From: Armatimonadota bacterium | GTDB taxonomy: Bacteria; Armatimonadota; Fervidibacteria; Fervidibacterales; Fervidibacteraceae | Length of the DNA stretch: 7,091 bases | Direction: 5' to 3' | Assembly (NCBI GenBank): GCA_026419315.1 | Contig: JANZZQ010000057.1 | Coordinates: 1-7,091, forward strand | Shown: positions 5,144 through 7,091 of the stretch, one piece after another | Layout: every line of letters starts with the position of its first letter | Position numbering within the stretch: position 1 is the first letter of the stretch | The notes under the pieces: model-generated | Told to the model about the DNA's origin: nothing | Databases searched by the model: none | The model's input: the letters and a program-made list of their open reading frames with translations, nothing else | Translations under genes and position numbers: made by a program

Positions 5144-5281
5144 CCAAAAAAATTTTCTGGCTTTTCCTTTGGCGTAAAATCAATCGGAAGGGTCGTGCTT
5201 TTTCCAATGAGTAAGCTGTAAGTTCGCGTTACAACCGTCACCTGCTACGGGCGACGCCACCGATTAGTGGGGTGAACTCAA
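5144..5281 (+). other. Leader region of the second UroD-family gene
   Basis: No gene is seen here. TAAAAT at 5175-5180 is a fair -10 hexamer but has only a poor -35 (TTTTCT, 16 nt upstream). The ribosome site GGGGTGA (5269-5275) can pair in two ways: CCAC at 5257-5260 with GTGG at 5267-5270, or TCACC at 5238-5242 with GGTGA at 5271-5275. Either would hide the site. I see no known riboswitch consensus. Confidence 0.25.
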
Positions 5282-6430
5282 ATGAACGGGCGTGAAAGAA
5301 TCTTGAAATCGCTTCGGCACGAAGAACCCGATAGAGTTCCCTTTGATTTGGGCAGCACTCCCGTGACAGGTATTCACCACATCGCTTACCGAAAACTTCG
5401 CAAGGCTTTGGGGTTGCCGGAAAAAGAGCCTACAATTTGGCACATGATGCAACAACTTGCTTGGGTTGACGATGATGTGCATGATGCTTTGAAAACCGAC
5501 GCAAAAGGTGCTCGCCCGAAAGCCCCTTCCTCATGGCAACTTGTTTTCACCGAGGATGCTAAATATGTTTACTACACCGATGAGTGGGGCATAACTCGGA
5601 GGCGACAGAAGGAAGGTGGCTACTACTTTGACTTGTTCTCCTCGCCGCTCGTTAACGCGGAGACGCCCGCAGATGTTGAGCGCTTTCCGTTTCCAGACCC
5701 TGTGGATGAAGCCCGCTTTGAGGGGCTGCGGGAATTCGCCGAGAAAGTCCGGTCTGAGGGACGAGCTTTCGTTTTGGGAGGCATAAGCGCTGGCATGATG
5801 GAAATGGGTTTGTGGCTGAGAGGGTTTGAAAACTTTTTCTGCGACTTGAGCGCGAACCGACCACTCGCCGAGGCGATTTGCGACAAAATCTTGGAACTCA
5901 AAATTCGCTATTGGGAAAAGGCTCTTTCCGCTGTCGGGGATTTAGTAGATGTGGTTCAGGAGGGTGACGATTACGGCGGTCAACACGGTCTGTTGATTTC
6001 GCCCAAACTTTGGCGTGAAATTTTCAAGCCGAGGTTAAGTCAACTTTTCAGCCACATCAAGCGTTGCGCTCCCCATGCTTCAATCTTCTTCCACTCGTGC
6101 GGGAGCATTTACGAAATCATCCCTGACCTGATTGAAGTCGGGGTTGACATTTTGAATCCCGTTCAAGTCGCTGCGGCAAACATGGACACGAAGAAGTTGA
6201 AACGAGAGTTCGGGGACAGTTTGACTTTCTGGGGCGGCGGCATTGACACTCAACGGGTTCTGCCTTACGGAACTCCAGAGCAAGTTCGGGAAGAAGTTAA
6301 GCGAAGGGTTGAAGACCTTGCCCCTGGAGGCGGTTTCGTTTTCGCCACAGTCCACAACATTCAAGCTGATGTCCCGCCGGAAAACATTCTGGCGATGTGG
6401 GAAGCGGTTCAGGAGTTCGGACAATATTGA
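5282..6430 (+). CDS. UroD/MtaA-family protein (uroporphyrinogen decarboxylase-like, possible corrinoid methyltransferase)
   Basis: The 382-residue product is a complete single-domain UroD-superfamily barrel. It starts with the family N-terminus MNGRERILKSLRHEEPDRVP. It contains TDEWGITRR (99-107), GDLVDVVQEGDDYGGQHGLLISP (219-241), FFHSCGSIYEIIPDLIEVGVDILNPVQ (269-295) and FWGGGIDTQRVLPYGTPEQV (316-335). It ends at ATVHNIQADVPPENI. His271 and Cys273 form the His-x-Cys metal motif of MtaA/CmuA-type methylcobamide:thiol methyltransferases. The later cysteine that completes that site in MtaA is absent: no Cys follows 273, and His358 is a possible substitute. It therefore belongs to the non-heme-biosynthesis branch; its substrate is unknown. 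The ATG at 5282 has GGGGTGA 6 nt upstream. It follows the hairpin at 5118-5143, so it probably starts a new transcript, and a third family member follows. Confidence 0.88.
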   Translation: MNGRERILKSLRHEEPDRVPFDLGSTPVTGIHHIAYRKLRKALGLPEKEPTIWHMMQQLAWVDDDVHDALKTDAKGARPKAPSSWQLVFTEDAKYVYYTDEWGITRRRQKEGGYYFDLFSSPLVNAETPADVERFPFPDPVDEARFEGLREFAEKVRSEGRAFVLGGISAGMMEMGLWLRGFENFFCDLSANRPLAEAICDKILELKIRYWEKALSAVGDLVDVVQEGDDYGGQHGLLISPKLWREIFKPRLSQLFSHIKRCAPHASIFFHSCGSIYEIIPDLIEVGVDILNPVQVAAANMDTKKLKREFGDSLTFWGGGIDTQRVLPYGTPEQVREEVKRRVEDLAPGGGFVFATVHNIQADVPPENILAMWEAVQEFGQY

Positions 6431-6486
6431 CGAGACATAGGGTGCAGTTTTGAATTGCGCCGACGCGAATTTAAGGAGGCAGAGTT

Positions 6487-7091
6487 TTGTCAATGCCAAT
6501 TGGGCTTGCGCGGAATTCAACGAAATCAGGGAGAAAAGGGGTTGACAAAGTAATGGAACGAAATTGGCGCAAGATGATTTTAGCGGTTTTCCGTGGCGAG
6601 GACCCTGGCGGCGTTGTCTGGCAGCCGAGGATTGACTTTTGGTTCCTCGTCAATCAAAGGAGAGGGACCTTGCCGAAACGCTACGAAGGTGCGACTTTGC
6701 TTGACGTCCACGAAGATGTTTGCTCGTCAATTCGTTATTTTGTTTGGCCCCTCAGAGTTCGCTACACGAAAGTCAAGGTCGAAGAGCAGTGGATTGAGCC
6801 TAACAGGCTAATGCGAGTTTGGAAAACCCCGGTCGGCGAGCTGAGGGAAGTTTTGCGCTTCACCCATTACGGTCTCTCGGCTTACCATGAGGAGTTCAAA
6901 GTCAAGACGCCAGAGGATTTGCGCATCCTTGAATACATCCTTGAGGACAGCGAATACGAGTTTGACATGGAAAGTTACCGACAAGATGTTGAGCGAGTTG
7001 GTAACAGAGGTGTGCCGCAGTTTTTCTACCGCCGCTCACCCTTGCAATCGCTCATTATTGAGCATATGGGTTACGAAGCGACGATTTACGC
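6487..7091 (+). CDS. UroD-like family protein, N-terminal part (runs off the window)
   Basis: An open frame continues to the right edge without a stop (about 201 codons), so the C-terminal half and any metal motif are not visible. From 6553 it reads MERNWRKMILAVFRGEDPGG, then VVWQPRIDFWFLVNQRRGTLPKRY. This resembles the N-terminus of a UroD-superfamily group in which a PRIDLWY-like and RGTLP motif follows the RGExP segment. Later stretches include TPEDLRILEYILEDSEYEFD. The start is uncertain. TTG at 6487 is 7 nt after a strong AAGGAGG (6473-6479). ATG at 6493 is 13 nt after it. ATG at 6553 best fits the family N-terminus but has only AAGGGG 11 nt away. The extra residues are basic and unlike the family. 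It begins 56 nt after the previous UroD gene and is probably co-transcribed. Confidence 0.78.
   Translation, partial: MSMPIGLARNSTKSGRKGVDKVMERNWRKMILAVFRGEDPGGVVWQPRIDFWFLVNQRRGTLPKRYEGATLLDVHEDVCSSIRYFVWPLRVRYTKVKVEEQWIEPNRLMRVWKTPVGELREVLRFTHYGLSAYHEEFKVKTPEDLRILEYILEDSEYEFDMESYRQDVERVGNRGVPQFFYRRSPLQSLIIEHMGYEATIY

Noticed and set aside
4890..5241. Two minus-strand frames over the repeat block and micropeptide gene
   Set aside because: Their Gly/Pro/Ser-rich translation comes from the repeats, and they lie antisense to the better supported micropeptide gene.
5220..5281. Cobalamin riboswitch before the second UroD gene (GCCACC resembles the B12 box)
   Set aside because: The other conserved cobalamin riboswitch segments are missing and the leader is too short for the full fold.
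6427..6455. TTGACG with TTGAAT 17 nt later as a promoter for the third UroD gene
   Set aside because: The spacing is right but the -10 matches only four of six and lacks the second-position A. It overlaps the previous gene's stop and the two genes are close enough to share a transcript.
6080..6520. Minus-strand frame over the end of the second UroD gene
   Set aside because: It mirrors the UroD coding sequence and has no ribosome site or family motifs.
6542..6547. TTGACA as a -35 box near the third UroD gene
   Set aside because: No -10 sequence lies 16-18 nt downstream, and the hexamer is inside the likely coding frame.

Overview
The window looks like chromosomal DNA from a Gram-negative-type bacterium. 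It carries yajC (Sec translocase accessory), a SPOR-domain envelope protein and a KdsC-like 3-deoxy-D-manno-octulosonate 8-phosphate phosphatase, which together suggest an outer membrane with LPS-type sugars. Base composition looks roughly balanced by eye. Several uroporphyrinogen-decarboxylase-fold (UroD/MtaA/CmuA-like) genes, GTG/TTG starts and short GC-rich intergenic repeats remind me of uncultured, often thermophilic lineages such as Armatimonadota or Fervidibacteria. That placement is inference from style, not a match.

Layout. On the minus strand (24-1056) a SPOR-domain protein gene is followed by yajC, 7 nt apart. From a divergent start, an Rrf2-family regulator (1162-1602) reads rightwards. 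The 105-bp divergent region holds a 22-bp near-palindrome and a tandem 8-bp repeat, probably the regulator's operator. After a 103-bp gap comes a tight plus-strand cluster: tenA (aminopyrimidine aminohydrolase / thiaminase II), a kdsC-like HAD phosphatase, a cupin-UroD fusion protein, and a DUF123 (GIY-YIG-like) gene. Spacing within the cluster is 26 nt, then overlaps of 4 nt and 35 nt.

The stretch 4876-5281 holds two near-identical 44-bp repeats with an inverted element between them. It also holds a 24-codon gene for a Lys-rich peptide with a Cys-Cys pair, preceded by a near-perfect Shine-Dalgarno sequence, and an 11-bp GC-rich hairpin just after its stop. Then follow a second UroD-family gene (5282-6430) with the classic His-Ser-Cys-Gly metal motif, and a third UroD-like gene that runs off the right end.

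How the genes fit together: the left part is cell envelope and secretion. The middle cluster joins thiamin-precursor salvage, a sugar-phosphate phosphatase and a possible methyl-transfer or decarboxylation enzyme with its own cupin domain. Three UroD-fold proteins of different architecture within about 4.2 kb suggest a local expansion whose substrates cannot be read from sequence. The most unusual items are the cupin-UroD fusion, the CC micropeptide gene and the repeat block between them and the next gene.
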